A DNA stretch of 50,902 nt from assembly GCA_052067355.1 (NCBI GenBank), contig JBQHQH010000021.1, positions 1 to 50,902 on the forward strand. Direction: 5' to 3'. The stretch comes from CABMKH01 sp040797625 (GTDB taxonomy: Bacteria > Bacillota > Clostridia > Tissierellales > Tissierellaceae). The notes beneath the pieces were generated by a model. That model was not told the DNA's origin and made no database searches. It saw only the letters and a program-made list of their open reading frames with translations. Positions 50,789 through 50,902 of this stretch are shown piece after piece. Numbering within the stretch: position 1 is the stretch's first letter; every line of letters begins with the position of its first letter. A program made the translations under genes and the position numbers.

Positions 50789-50902
50789 TGCCTGGCAACT
50801 TCCTACTCTCCCAGGACGTCGCCGTCCAAGTACCATTGGCGTTAAGAGGCTTAACTTCTGTGTTCGGTATGGGTACAGGTGTGTCCCTCTTGCTATCGTC
50901 AC
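50789..50902 (-). rRNA. 5S rRNA (5' end cut by the window edge)
   Basis: Minus-strand sequence GTGACGATAGCAAGAGGGACACACC...ACCCATACCGAACACAGAAGTTAAGCCTCTTAACGCC...GGAGAGTAGGAAGTTGCCAGGCA has all conserved 5S elements (CCATACCGAACACGGAAG-type loop, GAGAGTAGG). About 114 nt are visible; the first bases and the upstream 23S would lie beyond the window. Confidence 0.95.

Overview
The window is AT-rich, with short intergenic gaps, AGGAGG-type ribosome sites, T-box leaders, a SigH gene and the ctsR-mcsA-mcsB-clpC-radA stress block. This fits a spore-forming low-GC Firmicute of the class Clostridia. The gene mix (ThyX, Mini-III, CarD, a YeiH/LysR pair, a COG4091 dehydrogenase) would suit a Tissierellales-like lineage, but that is an inference and not a taxonomic assignment. 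Almost everything is read on the minus strand. The only well-supported plus-strand genes are at 13.3 kb, 24.3 kb and 33.5 kb. The window starts inside an EF-Tu gene and ends inside a 5S rRNA, both usually multicopy, so it may be a whole contig broken at repeats.

Right to left, which is mostly the direction of transcription: a 5S rRNA and its terminator; a uracil permease with a PyrR-type site close to its ribosome site; a LevR/CelR-type sigma-54 activator followed by a beta-glycoside PTS operon (EIIB, EIIC, GH4 glycosidase, EIIA, MupG-like protein) that has a -24/-12 promoter and a palindromic candidate activator site; two oxidoreductases (BaiN-like and COG4091); and ileS, a type 2 isoleucyl-tRNA synthetase behind an Ile T-box. 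An accessory patch at 28.5-33.5 kb holds gene debris: a stop-containing IS982-type transposase remnant, a cut-off response-regulator fragment, a traX gene and a 19-bp repeat in two copies. Around it are a DNA glycosylase, DUF2500, a histidine phosphatase, a YhhN-like membrane protein, an AI-2E-type permease, CobO and an exported M19 dipeptidase.

From 24.3 kb leftwards: a divergent LysR/YeiH pair around a 15-bp perfect palindrome, an EF-G paralogue, a secreted transglutaminase-like protein behind a cyclic-dinucleotide (GEMM-I) riboswitch, then ctsR-mcsA-mcsB-clpC-radA with a CtsR box just before ctsR. The island continues with carD, yacL, ispD, ispF, proS, a small ORF, gltX, cysS, mrnC, thyX, rlmB, a YacP-like NYN protein, sigH, tRNA-Thr and tuf. 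This is the order of the Bacillus ctsR-to-sigH island, but disA and cysE are absent from it.

The strongest theme is RNA-level control. There are three T-boxes (Cys, Pro, Ile) in which both the specifier codon and the T-box base pairing with the tRNA discriminator agree with the downstream gene, one GEMM riboswitch and one PyrR site. The Cys and Pro leaders share an identical 91-bp segment covering the terminator and a downstream hairpin repeat. Other points for a second look are a PTS EIIB gene that seems to start at AUA, a GIHH active-site signature in IleRS, and a MupG-like protein inside a sigma-54-controlled PTS operon. I saw no CRISPR array, prophage or obvious defence system.
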